Part shown: positions 1 through 12,246 of the stretch, piece by piece
How positions within the stretch are numbered: the stretch's first letter is position 1
Layout: every line of letters starts with the position of its first letter
DNA from: Telopea speciosissima
Lineage: Eukaryota; Streptophyta; Magnoliopsida; Proteales; Proteaceae
NCBI RefSeq assembly: GCF_018873765.1
Contig: NW_025317532.1
Location: forward strand, 1 to 64,000
DNA: 64,000 nucleotides
Reading direction: 5' to 3'
The notes under the pieces: model-generated
Databases searched by the model: none
What the model was told of the DNA's origin: nothing
The model's input: the letters and a program-made list of their open reading frames with translations, nothing else
Position numbers and translations under genes: made by a program

Positions 1-39
1 TTTATAAATAAAGAGAATGAAGAAGTAGAAGAAGAATAC

Positions 40-59
40 CTGAGCTGCTCTTCCTCCAT
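40..59 (-). CDS. First coding exon of an unrecognised minus-strand gene, left copy (partial)
   Basis: On the minus strand an ATG opens the short peptide MEEEQLR and is followed directly by a GT donor. The identical exon lies at 58024-58043, where further exons follow. Here the rest of the gene would run off the left edge of the window. Seen directly: ATG plus donor. Inferred: that this is a real first exon, because the downstream exons of the right copy join to it in frame. Confidence 0.4.
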
Positions 60-162
60 GCTGTCTACATGTTTATCCCCAGTGCAGCGGCCTTCCTCGT
101 CTTTTTTATCAAAAAAACAAAAAAAAAGCCTTCCTCGTCTTATTGTGGTGAAGCCTGAAATT

Positions 163-318
163 GGAAAATTATCGCCCCCAGTCTGGGGCGGTCAAGTTCG
201 CATCATGAGGTTGGGGCACCGCCCATGTGTGCATAGTGGGCCCCACCGTGCACAGATGGGTGGTGTCCAACCGCACGATGGCACTTGACCGCCCCCAGTA
301 CTGAGGCAATAAAGATCC
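163..318. mobile_element. Foldback Mutator-type MITE, left copy
   Basis: A 156-bp element that is almost one long imperfect hairpin. The left end starts GGAAAATTATCGCCCC and the inverse of the right end starts GGATCTTTATTGCCTC; the arms pair through most of the element. It is flanked by a perfect 9-bp direct repeat, CCTGAAATT, at 154-162 and 319-327, the target-site length of Mutator-like elements. It has no coding capacity; the open frames on both strands are mirror images created by the palindrome. Confidence 0.85.
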
Positions 319-862
319 CCTGAAATTTGCCATAAAATTGATCTTGCGAGTGAGAAACATTCAAAACTCAGAATATACCTAGGAGAAGCTTCGTTCTAAC
401 AACTAGGACAGAGCTTCATTTGAAGCTTGATGGCAGAGCGATGGAGGTTGGAGCTTGATGGTAGATCTGAGAGCGATGGAGGTTCGATCCCTGTCGCTTT
501 TTTCGTGAGAGCTAGATAGGTTGGAGCTTGAGAGTATTGAGAGTGGTTAGGTCGAGGCAACATTTGAGAGTTTTATTAGGCACATTTTTAGCATCTAATA
601 CTTCCAATATTCTCCTGTTTGGAATGCCATTTGGTTATCTCAAGATTTTTTAGCTTAATTGAGCTTATTCTCTTTTGATAGCTGCCCCATTGAGATTGAA
701 TATAGATGCAGTTATCCTCTTTGAATTGCAATGATGTAAAATCATTTATTTTAGCACCATTCTATTTATAAACTATGGAATAAATGTATTGGATTAACTA
801 AACGTTTTATACTTCATTCTAATATTGTATTCTTCTATTTTTTCAAATAATGATTTTTGTAG

Positions 863-1490
863 GTTCCTGTGTTGGACGGCGGAAACCCAAAAGAGGTTTT
901 CGCAATTTTGATTGCACTCAAGGCAACGAAACTGGTGTTGTTGTATCCGATTCATCTAGTAAGTACAGAGATCCATATGTTGTATGCGGATACGATTCTG
1001 GATGTGGTGTTGGATGTGTTTGGTTTGATATGTGGTGGAGTGGCCAAGCTAGCGAAGATCCGTATTATAGATCCTATTAGTTGTTTAGTGGTAAGTGTTT
1101 TTATAATTTTTAAATCTGCATTTCTTTAATACTAATAACAACTTTTTTTAATACTAATAATGGCTATTTTTTTTATGACAGAGTATTGGAATCGCCTTGA
1201 TTAAGTACTTTGAGGTGTTGAAGCAGTTTGCATCGCAAGAAATTGCATCAGAGGCACTGGTACGCTTGATAAGCCTTCAATGCATGGCTAATCTTGGCGT
1301 CCGAAGAACGGACAATATACAATATTTTCGTTTTGGGTTGATTAAAGTTGTGAATCTCAACATTTACTTTGACGGTGATATTTCGCTAGCTGTTGCAAAA
1401 GAAAGGTGTCGATTGATTCAGTACAGATTGGAGATGATGGAGGGTATCGACCGGGTTCTCTTCGATATCATAACTGAACAAGATAGATAG
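863..1490 (+). CDS. Metal tolerance protein-like gene (CDF family), exons 3-4, left copy (partial)
   Basis: Two exons, 863-1090 and 1182-1490 (stop included), joined by a GT-AG intron of about 90 bases. They encode the C-terminal half of a cation diffusion facilitator: a TM4-TM5 region with the motif DTILD, an IDP motif before TM6, then a cytoplasmic domain with the family's FG and late DI positions. The right copy at 58846-59473 has the same exons joined in phase to N-terminal exons. Here the N-terminal exons would lie left of base 1, so this copy is cut by the window. Both exons are open. It could be a complete second gene or a 3' fragment; the window cannot tell. Confidence 0.65.
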
Positions 1491-2075
1491 ATTTAGAAAT
1501 AGATACCGAAATGACTTGTGGGTTTTTTTGTAAAACACAAATTATACGTGTTTTGGTATCTTATCGGTATTAAATACCGGTCAATACCGTTATGCATCAT
1601 TGATACCTTGAATTTTGCTACCACAACCATCGACGTCGAAGGACCGTCAATATATTTTTTTGCAGGATTCTGCCTAATATTCTTTCTTCTCCAAAGCCTA
1701 TGAAGCTGACGGCTCAACGCCTCAACGCCTCAACCCTCAAAGGCGAAACCAAACAAATAGTATTTGCAATAGAAACCTCTCTCAAAGAGGAAGCCACGAA
1801 AGTAGTTAGGATGAATCAAGTATTTTTACTTCGGTTTCAAAAACAAAAAAAATTTATTCCATTTCAACGGCTCTTACATGTAATCAGTGGAACAAACCCA
1901 ATCCATTCAGTAGAATCTTTTTCACTTTCATCAAAATACAGTGGCCAAGTCTTATATAATAATAAGACCAATAAAAAGCTGTATAGGTTGTAACGTCTCT
2001 TGTCAACCATCTCTTCTACATTCTGTTCACCTTAAAATTAGGGATAGGTTGTGTAATTTCATGTTGGACTTTTAG

Positions 2076-2116
<41 letters not shown>

Positions 2117-2575
2117 ATAAGACTTTTAAGGGATTCAAATTGTATACAATGTGAGTATATTGGTATATGAAAAACTTGTCCTTCCTTATATGCAAAATTT
2201 CCAATATTCCTTTTAACCAAAAAAAAAAAAAAAAAAAAACCAAAAAAAACAATCCCCAGTTCTTACCTCCCAGACTTTTGCAACTCATATTATATACTCA
2301 TCACTAAATCTGGTTTATTTATCAAATTGATCCAACGGTAACAATTTTTTTGGATAGACAAGCCCAAGGAAAGTCGAATGCATGACCTTTTAAATCGTAA
2401 GGTATTAGCCAACAGAACCGTCACAACTTACGAACAAATAAACTTTACCATGTCTCCAATGGGCAGCGGTAAAAAAGTACGGTGTTAGGGCCCCTCTACC
2501 ATATCTATAGAAATAGAATAGCCCATTTATGCTCAGAAGTATAGCGCCCCAGCCTCGATCCTGCATCGTGTCATC
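1491..2575. other. Non-coding stretch with (AT)n and A-run microsatellites
   Basis: No gene is visible. An (AT)n run lies at about 2079-2112, 17 units against 12 in the right copy. A long A-run starts near 2219 and is shortened in the right copy. Short open frames here have no recognisable domain. Confidence 0.7.
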
Positions 2576-3184
2576 ATGGATACTAGGCTTGCTTTTGGGG
2601 ATTGCACGAAGAAAACCATTGATACCAGCCTAACCCGAGCTTTCTTTAGTCATTGGGGTATATCTGTTCCATTTTCACTTCCACAGGGTTCCTATCACTT
2701 TTGGACGCCACCTCCCTTGTCGGGTTGCGATTAATTGTGATGGTTCAGTGCGGCAAGGAAGAGGAGGTTATGGGGCACTTGGGGAGATCACTTGGGAAGG
2801 CCTTTATTTGCGATTGTTGGTGGGTGTTGTGATGTGAATACTGTGCACATGGAGTTACAGGCCATTAGATGTGGTCTTGTCAACGCAAGGATTCTCAACC
2901 TATATCGAGTTCAAGTAAGGCTTGACTCAAAGGTTGCAATCCAGATGACTGTTGGGACATTTCGGATCACTTGGGATGTTAGATGGCTAGTGGAGGAAAT
3001 TTGGGAGTTGCGTGATTCATTTGCAAGTCGTGTTTTTGCTCATCATGTTCGTGAAACCAACAATTGTGTGGATTTCTTGGCGAATTTGTTGCACTCCTCA
3101 CAGGAGGATGATCTTTGTATTGACTCCTCCCCACAACACTTTCTGGTTTCTTGCAGAATGATGCTATGGGGAAGAAGTACTTAA
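2576..3184 (+). pseudogene. LINE-derived RNase H domain fragment, frameshifted
   Basis: This is the C-terminal RNase H (RVT_3 type) of a plant L1-like LINE. The right copy at 60529-61140 is open for 203 residues, with the INCDGS motif that holds the first catalytic Asp, ELQAI with the Glu, RLDSK with the second Asp, and a closing C-V-D-F-L-A segment. In this left copy small changes near 2710-2725 and near 2785 break the frame, so only the last 130 residues stay open. No reverse transcriptase sequence precedes it. Expression as a host gene is not suggested by anything seen. Confidence 0.7.
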
Positions 3185-3745
3185 GACTGCAACTCTTTAT
3201 AGTAATTTTTAATATATAAGCTCCCTTATAACCAAAAAGAATAGCCCATTTATACACAATGGTAAAAGGGGCCCCTATGATCGATGATCATAGAGATCAA
3301 TAGAAAAATGAAGGGATATTTTGATCCCTACCAACTTGATCTTGTTGCCCCCGACAACAAGCATGCATGAACTATTTCATGAAGCATGTGTCCTGATAAC
3401 CCAAAGTCTCGATAATTAACTCTCGGTCTTGCGGTCAAAAAATAACATCGATGAAGACTCGTAGGTGCACTATTACGCAGTGGGGATTGTAATTTTCCAT
3501 GAATTTCCCATTTGTCACTCAACGACGCAACTTTGCTTATTTCTTTTTTTGAAGATCGACGAATCAAACAATATTTCTATTTCAATTTATGCCTATAGGA
3601 ATGCATTAGGATTTTGTTCAAAGATCACAGCCACACACAAAGATGGTGTTGGGTTTGAGGGGTTGATGGTCACATGTTAAAGGACCCAAGGTATGAGGCC
3701 TTTAGTGTTCAAGCGACAAGGCCTGTTAGACGGAGACATCCAACT

Positions 3746-4198
3746 GGAATTTTTATCCTCTCAAGTGCAGTGCAGTGTCCAGTGCACCACATTTGAGCAT
3801 CGACGAGCCGAGAGGATGAACTTTAAAGGTGCCTTGCTCGGTGCATCGTCGGATGCACGAGTGATAGGAGTATGATGTCTTTTTTAAAGACTATATGGGT
3901 ATTTCAGTAAATTTCTTATATAAGGTTTTACTATAAATTTGTAGCGAGAGTTCTTTCTCTGTAACAATAGGAATCTGAGAGAGGTGCGAGGACGAGCGAA
4001 TCTAACCATATTCTCCATTGATAGTGAAACAGATTTCATCTCACAATGGACATAGGCAACCTTGTCGAACCACGTAAATCTTGTGTTTATTGTGTGATTG
4101 TTGTTGTGATTTCCATTAATTTCTGCATCATATTAAGTTTTCTATAGTGAAATGCACTGGGCAATGCACCTCAAGGTGCACTTGAGAAGATAAAGATC
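3746..4198. mobile_element. Mutator-type non-autonomous element with LTR-like interior, left copy
   Basis: Terminal inverted repeats begin GGAATTTTTATCCTCTCAAG on the left and, read inversely, GATCTTTATCTTCTCAAG on the right. A perfect 9-bp target duplication, CATCCAACT, lies at 3737-3745 and 4199-4207. The interior looks like a small solo LTR rather than transposase. The ends resemble those of the MITEs at 163-318 and 21977-22169, so all appear to be one family. Confidence 0.75.
3873..4130 (+). repeat. Putative solo LTR of Copia type inside the Mutator-type element
   Basis: The segment starts TGATG and ends CATCA, a short inverted repeat typical of LTR ends. Near 4045-4080 it carries a motif common in plant Copia LTR U5 regions (GACATAGGCAACCTTGTCG followed by a CCACGTAAATC run). 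No clear 5-bp target duplication was found, so the exact ends are uncertain. The right counterpart is about 61832-62089. Confidence 0.45.
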
Positions 4199-7100
4199 CA
4201 TCCAACTGTCCATTTGAAATCAAACTATAACACTATTTTTTTCAATTATTCTATTGGCGCTGCCAAAGTGAATAAAAAGAGAAGTGTTAACACGAAGAAC
4301 ACTGAACACCGAATTTGAAAGAGAAACAAAAGAAAGAACGAGAAAGCATAACAAGCCAATCTAGTACTTCTTTATTCCTCACATCATATGAGGATATCAT
4401 AGAGCGAGTCGTCTTTTGTGGAGAACGTCATCCCATATCTAGCCTTCCAACCATATTAGTTCGGTCCATCAATAAGCTATGGTGGATCTGGTCGTGCATT
4501 TTCAAGTACCAGTGATCTCTATCTTAGGTTGGATTACCTAGATTATGATGAAGATGACCATTTTTTTTAAATTTTTTTGTGTGGTAAGGATAACGATGAC
4601 AATTGACACCTATAGGGTTGTTGTGTTGGACTTCAAACATTTCTTTAGGTTAGGTTTGGTTGTCTAGAGATGGATAGAAAAGAAAAAAGTAGCTCATGGG
4701 TCTTTCTCTCAAGCAAGAGATCTCTACTTGGTTGCATGGTCTCTATACAAAACCAATGGAGAATTTGTTTCAGAAATAGTCTTTGTCCAATTTTCCCGAA
4801 AGGTACTCAAAGTCGAGTGAAACGTAACAACACGAGATGACTCTGCTTGCAACTCAATAACAACCCATGGACGTCCGTCTCAAAAACAGTGGCAATTGAC
4901 TATGACAGACACAACATGGATTTCCGTCATTGTGTCTGTGGACATAGAATTTACGGTACGGATGATCGCTGTAATAAATTACAGGCACATTTGTGAGCCT
5001 TTACAGAAATGGTCATATCTCCGTTTGACCTGATTCTAGTGGCATTAGAAAGTAGACTCGATGATCTACATTTCATATGCAAATAACTTTAAGTCATATT
5101 CAGCGTACAATTCTCAAAAATTATCCTGAACATGACTGATGTGCATAATGATCTCAACAACATACCATGCTTAAAGATTATGCTATAACTCTCTACTCCA
5201 TTAGTAGCTGAACCTCATTCAAATTTTCTTGTAAAGCCAACTCATAAATTAAGGTCAAGTTCTTTGTCCCTCTATACCCTTTCTTCAATGCTTCGTATCT
5301 CTGCTGTTGTTACATATCAATGAGTATGAGGTTGTGAATAGAAAAATCGATTTGTAACAATTCTTCCATTGATCTCCTTGTTCATTATATTTGATAATAA
5401 ATGCATGATTTGATATTATGGTTCAAATATTAATTATCTTCTCCTTACAATTAATGATATATAATAATATGATTTGTAACAATGATTTATCTATTAATTT
5501 TAATATTAGTTATTTTCCGTTACAATTTATTCCTCTTTGTTCGGATTATAACTTGAACACATCAAATCAATTTTGTTATCCATGATCATTTACTTGTTTG
5601 ACTTCGAAAGAGCGAGGACAATTGACATTGCGAGAGATCGCCGCGTGTCATCCACTTCATCACTCTTTGGGAGGAAGAAAGAGAGATAGAGATGAGATGA
5701 ATGTTGGAGTCATCACCTAAATGAAGGTCTAGGACCCAGAGTGTAATGTAATGACTCATGCAACGCCTTTGGGAACTGATGGTTCGTTGGTCTAAGTACA
5801 GGTCAAGTTATGGTTCAGAAGAGGAATTAGGCACCCTAGTCTACCCAATCAAGTGGGTCTTCCTATTACTTGGCTGGGTAGAGTTACAACATGTGTGAGG
5901 GCAAAATCGAACCAAGAGTACCGACCGATACACAAATCGAAAATCGACCTGAACAAAACTATTAAAAAATATCATTAAGTATGAGGTTATGAATAAAGAA
6001 ATTGATTTGTATCAATGCTTCCATTGATCATCTTGTTCACTAAACAATTTGTTCGACAATTAAATGAATGATGTGATAGTAGTTCATTTTATGATTTCAA
6101 CATTAGTTATCTTCTCACTTATTAGTTATCCATTGATTTCAATATTCATTCTCTTCCCCTTGCAGTGATAAAAAATGATTTTTCAACAATCTCAATCTAT
6201 CCATGGATTTCAGTGTCATTATTGTTATCTTCTACTTACCATTTATTCCTCTATGTTCCGATTGCAATATAAACACATCAAATCAATTTTCTTGTTTCAG
6301 GTTGTTTACTTGTTTGACATTGGGAATATGATCTAAAGTATTTTTACTAAATCTTTCCTCACTATAGGTTATGAATATAATTTTTTTTGTGATTCAAACA
6401 AACTGATCTAAACCAATATTAACCCTATACTAAAAAATTGAAATAAATTGAAAATTGAAGTTCCGTAACAGTTTGGTTTTAATCTCACTCAATCAAGAAT
6501 GAAAACGATTCAACTCGATCGAAAACAAACCAAACCGACTATTTGACACCCTTATAACTAGTACAGTTGGCTATGTTTCACACCATTGAATGGACACTTA
6601 TAATCTCAGTTAGATAATATACATACCTTTTGGCGGAAACGGGATTTTATACAACCTCTTAGGCGGAAAAGATGAAATTTTCTATTGTGGAATGCAAACA
6701 TTATCATCTCTAGGACGAGTAAAAGTGATTTTTCGAGGGAGAGATGCAGAGAGAACGGGAGAGGGGAGCTAAAAAGAGAACCAGAAAGAGTGGGGTAAAG
6801 AGAAAGGGGTTGGGAGGCAGAAAGATTTATAGAGACCGGAGAGTGAGTGAGAACAAAGCAGGGAGAGAGAAAAGAGTGAGCGCACTTAGGAGGGAAAGAG
6901 AAAAAGGTACGGGGAGAGAGAGAGAGAGAGATCTTTTCCTATGTTGATGCCTCTGCTCAAGAGAAGAAAGGGTCATCGATGCGTCTTTCTTCCTGCCGAA
7001 AATGCCTAAAAAGCCGTCCTCCAATAGGTAAACTAGCAGTGGGCTAACTCTGTTGTATTTTATTTGTTATAAAATAATTTTTTTAAAATTTTAAAAACAA

Positions 7101-7429
7101 TTTTATGCTTTCCTTCCAATATTTGAATTCTTGCATTTGGTAGTGTGAGCTAAAGCAACAAAGTGCATTACTTTTAGTCCCACATTAGAAGTGGAAGAAT
7201 GAATTCTCAAGCTTATAAATTGGGATTGGAACCATGGGGATGGATTTCTAGAGAGAGGTATCTCTCATATAAGGTGAGGGGTGCGGTCCAAGTGGGCCAT
7301 GCCCGAGGTCGGGTCCAGGTGTGGATGTGGATGTGGGATATGGGTTGAGGTAAGATACATGTATCTTTTTATTTTAGCTCCAAGAGATGCATCCAAACAA
7401 GAAGAAATACCATTGAGCCAAGCAATTCG
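4199..7429. other. AT-rich intergenic DNA without a recognisable gene
   Basis: Nothing coding is recognised. 4199-6059 is shared with the right copy. 6735-6935 is purine-rich (GAGA runs), which creates artificial open frames on both strands. 7150-7380 has a promoter-like or LTR-like look but no defined ends. Confidence 0.6.
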
Positions 7430-7715
7430 TATTATTTTTTTCGAAATAGGGAGGAGATTATATTAATAAAAATAGGAGGAAAGAAGGATTACAATCTGTA
7501 ATAAATTTTCCCTCTGGCATCGTCCCTTGCAAGGGAGATCAACTCATCGGGAAGATTGCTCGCACAAAATCGAACCTCATTAGGAGCATGGAGCAAGCCA
7601 GCCAAGAAGTCAGCACAAAAGTTCAATTTGCGAACGTGAAGAACGAAGGAGCAGCAAGAGAAGGAATCTCTTTAATCACAGATCTCTTCAACCACTTGTA
7701 AGAACCATGCGATTC
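7430..7715 (-). pseudogene. 3' tail of an L1-type LINE (RNase H C-terminus)
   Basis: Read on the minus strand, part of this stretch encodes a segment ending in CADFLAGLLHAPNE and a further 30 or so residues before a stop. This is the usual C-terminal end of the RNase H domain of plant L1 elements, and is related in form to the fragment at 2576-3184. Upstream sequence is interrupted by stops and the element is strongly 5'-truncated. Identification is by pattern only. Confidence 0.5.
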
Positions 7716-7829
7716 CGAAGAATCCGAAAAAACTCCCCGACAGGGGGTGGTTCTCCACAAATGCGAACTGGCTTGCCGGTGAAACCTAAACCAATGACTC
7801 CAACTCCCTCGAAGAAGGTAAGCGAGTCA

Positions 7830-9400
7830 AAAAGGAAGTCACCACCTAGAAAGGGTCTAGGACCCAAAAAATATTCCCACTAGGGGAAAATGCTATGGCT
7901 TAATGGATAAAGACGATCTGCCCAGATCATTCGGATAGGTGTCAGGTTACGGACTGGGAAGGTGTTTGGCACCCAGTCCGCTCGGCCTAGAGCCGGTCGT
8001 CCTTCTTTTGACCATTGCTTGCATGAACTGGCTTGCTAAGTACCTAAAGCTAGGCATTCTAAATCTAAGTCATCCTAAGCTAAGTACCTAAAGCTAGGTA
8101 GCTATATACAAGGGTTCAAAACCTAAGCCAGATTTGTCAGTTGTTCTAAACTACATGTAAACAAACAAATAAGCAAACTAATTAACCATTACACTAACAT
8201 ACAATGACATACTAAGCACAAAGCATGGAATATAATACAATAAGCTTGGGGCATAAAATTCAATTCAATGAGCATGGAGCATAAAAGACAAAAAAATCCA
8301 TCAATGTGATTAAGCCAAGGAACAAGATCACCACGGTCTAGAGGTAAAATCTAAATCAACCTCACACGGTTTATTGCCCCAAACCCCCCACGCCTACCTA
8401 TAATAGGCCGATCCGATTTATGGAAAGACTTCTGATTCGACATAAGGAAGGGCAAAGGATATCCGGAGCCCTCTATGGGCTCAGATTGGTGACCTTCCTT
8501 TACTTAGTCTGAGTCCTAACGACAAATGGTCTGCCGGTTCCGTCCTCAAATAAGCAGTCATTGGGCAGACCTACTGGGCCCAAGTCCAAATCTCAATTAA
8601 AACCTGTCACCATTGGAGGTCCATGGTTATTACCCACATTCTTATTAACCTAAAAATGGGCCTAACTTTCCCAAAGCCCAACCGTTTGGTTATGTTTATT
8701 CAATTAAATCGAGCCCATTTCTAATCTGTCCATTTATCAAATGGAAACCTGAACAAAAATACCAGGCCCAATTTGATCACATGGCCAATTGCCCAGCAGT
8801 CCGTGCCCATTTCCAATGGGCCGAATCAAATCTAAAATTAATCCCTTTAAATGATGGGCATCAAAATTGACCCTGCATTTTCTAATAGAATCTAAAACCC
8901 GATTGGCCTTGCTGGCAGAATTTTAAAAGAACTTTCAACACCTAAAGGCTCACACCATTTCGGCCATGCCAAGAACACAAAAAAATTCAGAAACAAATCA
9001 AATATGACAGCAACATGGACCAATATTCAAAATCGAGAGGATCCTGGTGTAACAAAATGTGGTTCAAGAAATAAAGATTAGACGAGATGCCAATGGGGAC
9101 CGAAGTCCCCATTTCTCTCTTTTCCTCTTTTCCTCTCTCGGTTCTCTCTCCCCTCCCCAGATGACCGAAGTCCCATCTCCAAAAATGAAACAGATGTATT
9201 TTTTCCCCTCTTATTCCGCTGAGCACCCACCCTTTTTCTCTCTTTTTTTTTTTTTTTATACCCCATAAGTGGACCAAAAAGGACAGACGCACCCCTAATT
9301 TTCTGACAATGCCACCTGCACCCCTCGAAATCCCGGCATACACCCCTAATTCACACGACAATGCCATTTTGGCCCATTCCGTTAAATGCAAACGGAAATC
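7830..9400. repeat. Diverged copy of the LTR-like repeat
   Basis: Begins with a block reading AAGTCACCACCTAGAAAGGG and contains the GGAAGGTGTTnGGCACCCA motif that recurs in plant Gypsy-type LTRs. It aligns, with many differences, to 10470-12000 and 13000-14600, including a shared block around 8340-8600. No coding sequence. It is interpreted as an older copy of the same LTR-like sequence. Confidence 0.6.
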
Positions 9401-9473
9401 ACTAACTGGACCACTGTGAAAAGTCGATTTTACCCTTTAATGAAATAAAGAAAATAAAACTTGAATAACGAAT

Positions 9474-9587
9474 TTGTAATATTTATGACATACCCAAAAT
9501 ACCCTCCCTTATTTCCCTTTCATCTCTCATTTGTAATATTTATGAAATACCTAAAATACCCTCCCTTATTTCCCTTTCATCTCTCAT
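9474..9587. repeat. 57-bp tandem repeat, two copies
   Basis: Two adjacent copies starting TTGTAATATTTATGA, at 9474 and 9531, with only a few differences. AT-rich and non-coding. Confidence 0.85.
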
Positions 9588-9753
9588 CTTTCCTATCTCA
9601 CCTCCTTTCATGATCGGCTGAAACCTAACTGGAGAGTTCTTCTCTGCAACTCACCATTGTTCGATCGATGTTCCTTCGTTAGGGGTTTGGTTTCGAGTTC
9701 CACAGTGCTGCTACTCGACTGAGACGAAGAACAGGGACATGGTAATTCATAGC

Positions 9754-12246
9754 CAACAGAGAGAATCAAAATCAGGGGGGTTGGGGCATGGTAATTCATA
9801 GCCAACAGCAATATATCTGAGATTCAAGAATGAACAATAGAAAATGAAAGAAAAGAGACAATAAAAGGGGGGCAGATTTGTTCATAGGTAATGAAATAAG
9901 GAAAATAAAATAGGGAAGGTGGATATACCTGCGGGTCTTGTATGGAGCTCCCAACACAAACGGCAATGGTGATGGCCACGAACCAGTGAGGGTGGGGATT
10001 ATTACAAATTGGGGAAATAAAGTGGGGAGGAGATCAATTACAGACGACTCACAGAGAAACGAACATGATAACAAATGAAAATAAAAGGGGAAAACAACTT
10101 GAATCGGCTCCCTGGACGCTTCAACAAAGGCCGACGGAGCTTTGCTGTTGCTGCACTTTGCCATCGCCATCGATTTTACAACCTTGAAAATGGGTTCTAG
10201 GAGAATGCATGGGGGTTTCGGTTGGAAATTTTTGGAATAGGTTTCAATGGAAGTGGAATCGGCTGTGATGGGTGGAGACTTGATCAATGGGATAGAATAG
10301 AAATGGGAATCGATGGGAAATGGTACAAAAAGAAACCGAAAGTTGAAGGAGAAGTGGAGAAGAAGCCTCTTCCTCGGCTCAGGGGAGTTCCGCAAGCTTT
10401 ATCTTAGCCATCGCTCTCCTTTCCTCTCTATTTTTCACTGTCTTTTCCAACCGGGTCGGTAGGAAGTCCCCACCTAGAAAGGGTCTAGGACCCGTAAATA
10501 TCCCCCACTGGGAAATGACTAAGGACTCGATGGATAAGCCTGTGGTCTACCCAAATCATCGAGCAAGCGTCAGGTTACGGACTGCGAAGGTGTTAGGCAC
10601 CCAATCCGCCGCCCGGCCCGGAGATAATCATCCTTCTTTTGACCACATGTTTGCAAAAGCTAGCTTGCAATCTCTAAAACTAGTCATTCTAAATCTAGGT
10701 CATCCTAAAACCAGACACCTAAGACTAGGCATCTATGTATACGAAGTTGCATCCTAAGCCAAATTCTTACTTATCCTTGACTAACTAACGTGTAATCAGA
10801 TAATTTAACAAAATGATTAAGCTACTAAAACATTATACAAAAATATATAAGGCAAGGAATATGAAATACAGAACAAACCCCCGTCATGGGGGAAGATAAT
10901 CTAACTAATAATATCATAAGAATTTTTAGAACCTCCACGGACCAGCCCAACTCCCGTCCTAAAGATCATGCATCCATGCCCCAAGGGAACCCTAAAATCA
11001 AATGTATCTCAACTCAGGCCACTAGTGGGCGACTACTCTCTCACACGCTCTAAATTAAGGATTGGTGATAGGGCCAATGCTAAGACACCCATGACCCAGG
11101 CAACACTTAAGTAAGGTCTCAAGTGATCCAAAACGGGGTAGGGGACCAAGATGAAAACAATGCTGATAGATAGGAATTTAAAATCCCGATACAAGTCATA
11201 GCCTCATTGGTTTTCATGGCATGATGTCAAGATCACATTAAACCCTACATTCTATCCAAATCATTTTCTTGAAATTCATTTGGAAACCCATAACCTCGGA
11301 TCAAAATTGAAAGAAATTGGGGAGGACTTATTTAATCCTAAATGGTGAATTGAATGAACGCAACTCATCCCCGGTTGGAGAGGCCTAAATCCAAGGTACA
11401 ATCCAAATCGACCCCACACGGCTTTATTAGTCAAAACAAACACGCCCGCCTATAATAGGCAGATCTGATTTATGGAAAGACTTCTGATTCGACGTTAGAA
11501 AGGACAAAGGATATCCAGAGCCCTTTATGGGCTCAGATTGGTGACCTTCCTTTACTTAGTTTGAGTCCCGACGACAAATGGTCTGCCGGTTCTGTCCTCA
11601 AGTAAGCAGTCAATGGGCAGCCTTAATGGGCCCAAGTTCAACAAAAATCATCTAAATTCTCTTACAATTCATGGATCCGCGCGCTGCAATGATTCGAGCT
11701 CAAACCAAACGAAATCCACATGGACATTAGATCGATAACTACTTGGGCCATTGCAGCCCCCGAACCCATGTCTTGAAATGGATCAAGTCCAAATCCTATA
11801 TCCTCAGATTTAATCCCTTTTTAATTAAATGATTTTAGCAATCATGAAAGTCCAACCCATATTAGAAAACCCACCAACACATGAATATTGATAAGCAAAA
11901 CAGAACGAACACATTAGCCCAGGCCCACAATCAGATCCAAATTGATCCAACCAAATCCACTCTAACAGAACCCGAAATTAAGTTATAGGACCATATCACT
12001 AGGGGGTTAGTCAAGAAGAGAAGGCATAGATTCCCCATACGTCGCCTAGACAATGAACTACGCCTAAGCACAGGAGAAAAAAATGATACACACAAGCAAA
12101 ACAAATGGGTGCCAAAGCTACTGGAAACGCAGATAACAAGAGGGGATTGAGGTCATATGAACAAGACACGCACAAAAGGGAAAAAAATAATAATAATAAC
12201 CTAATGGGATCATGATTTCGTTGATCTACAGCCATTTAAAACAAAT
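9754..12246. repeat. 2.5-kb tandem unit, copy I
   Basis: This unit starts CAACAGAGAGAATCAAAATC followed by a G-run. It repeats at 12247 and 14811 with high identity. It includes the GGTCTAGGACCC and GGTGTTAGGCACCC blocks typical of long plant LTRs. A minus-strand open frame of 199 codons (10395-9796) exists only in this copy; in copies II and III it is broken, so it is not treated as a gene. Confidence 0.85.

Larger units (their letters stand above)
1..6059. repeat. Left copy of a direct segmental duplication (at least 6 kb)
   Basis: Base 1 aligns with base 57985 and base 6059 with base 64000. The match is continuous and differs at roughly twenty places: a few substitutions, an 8-bp tandem copy-number change near 1720, a shorter (AT)n and A-run on the right, and a 20-bp stretch near 4242-4261 missing from the right copy. 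Both ends of the match are window edges, so the true unit is probably larger. It carries MTP-like exons, a MITE, an RNase H fragment and a Mutator-type element. Confidence 0.95.

Noticed and set aside
6744-7024. Arg/Glu-rich and Ser/Leu-rich open frames
   Set aside because: Both strands are open only because of GAGA purine runs.
9796-10395. 199-codon minus-strand open frame
   Set aside because: It lies in a tandem LTR-like unit, and the other two copies of the same unit have it broken. It has a hydrophobic low-complexity composition and no domain.
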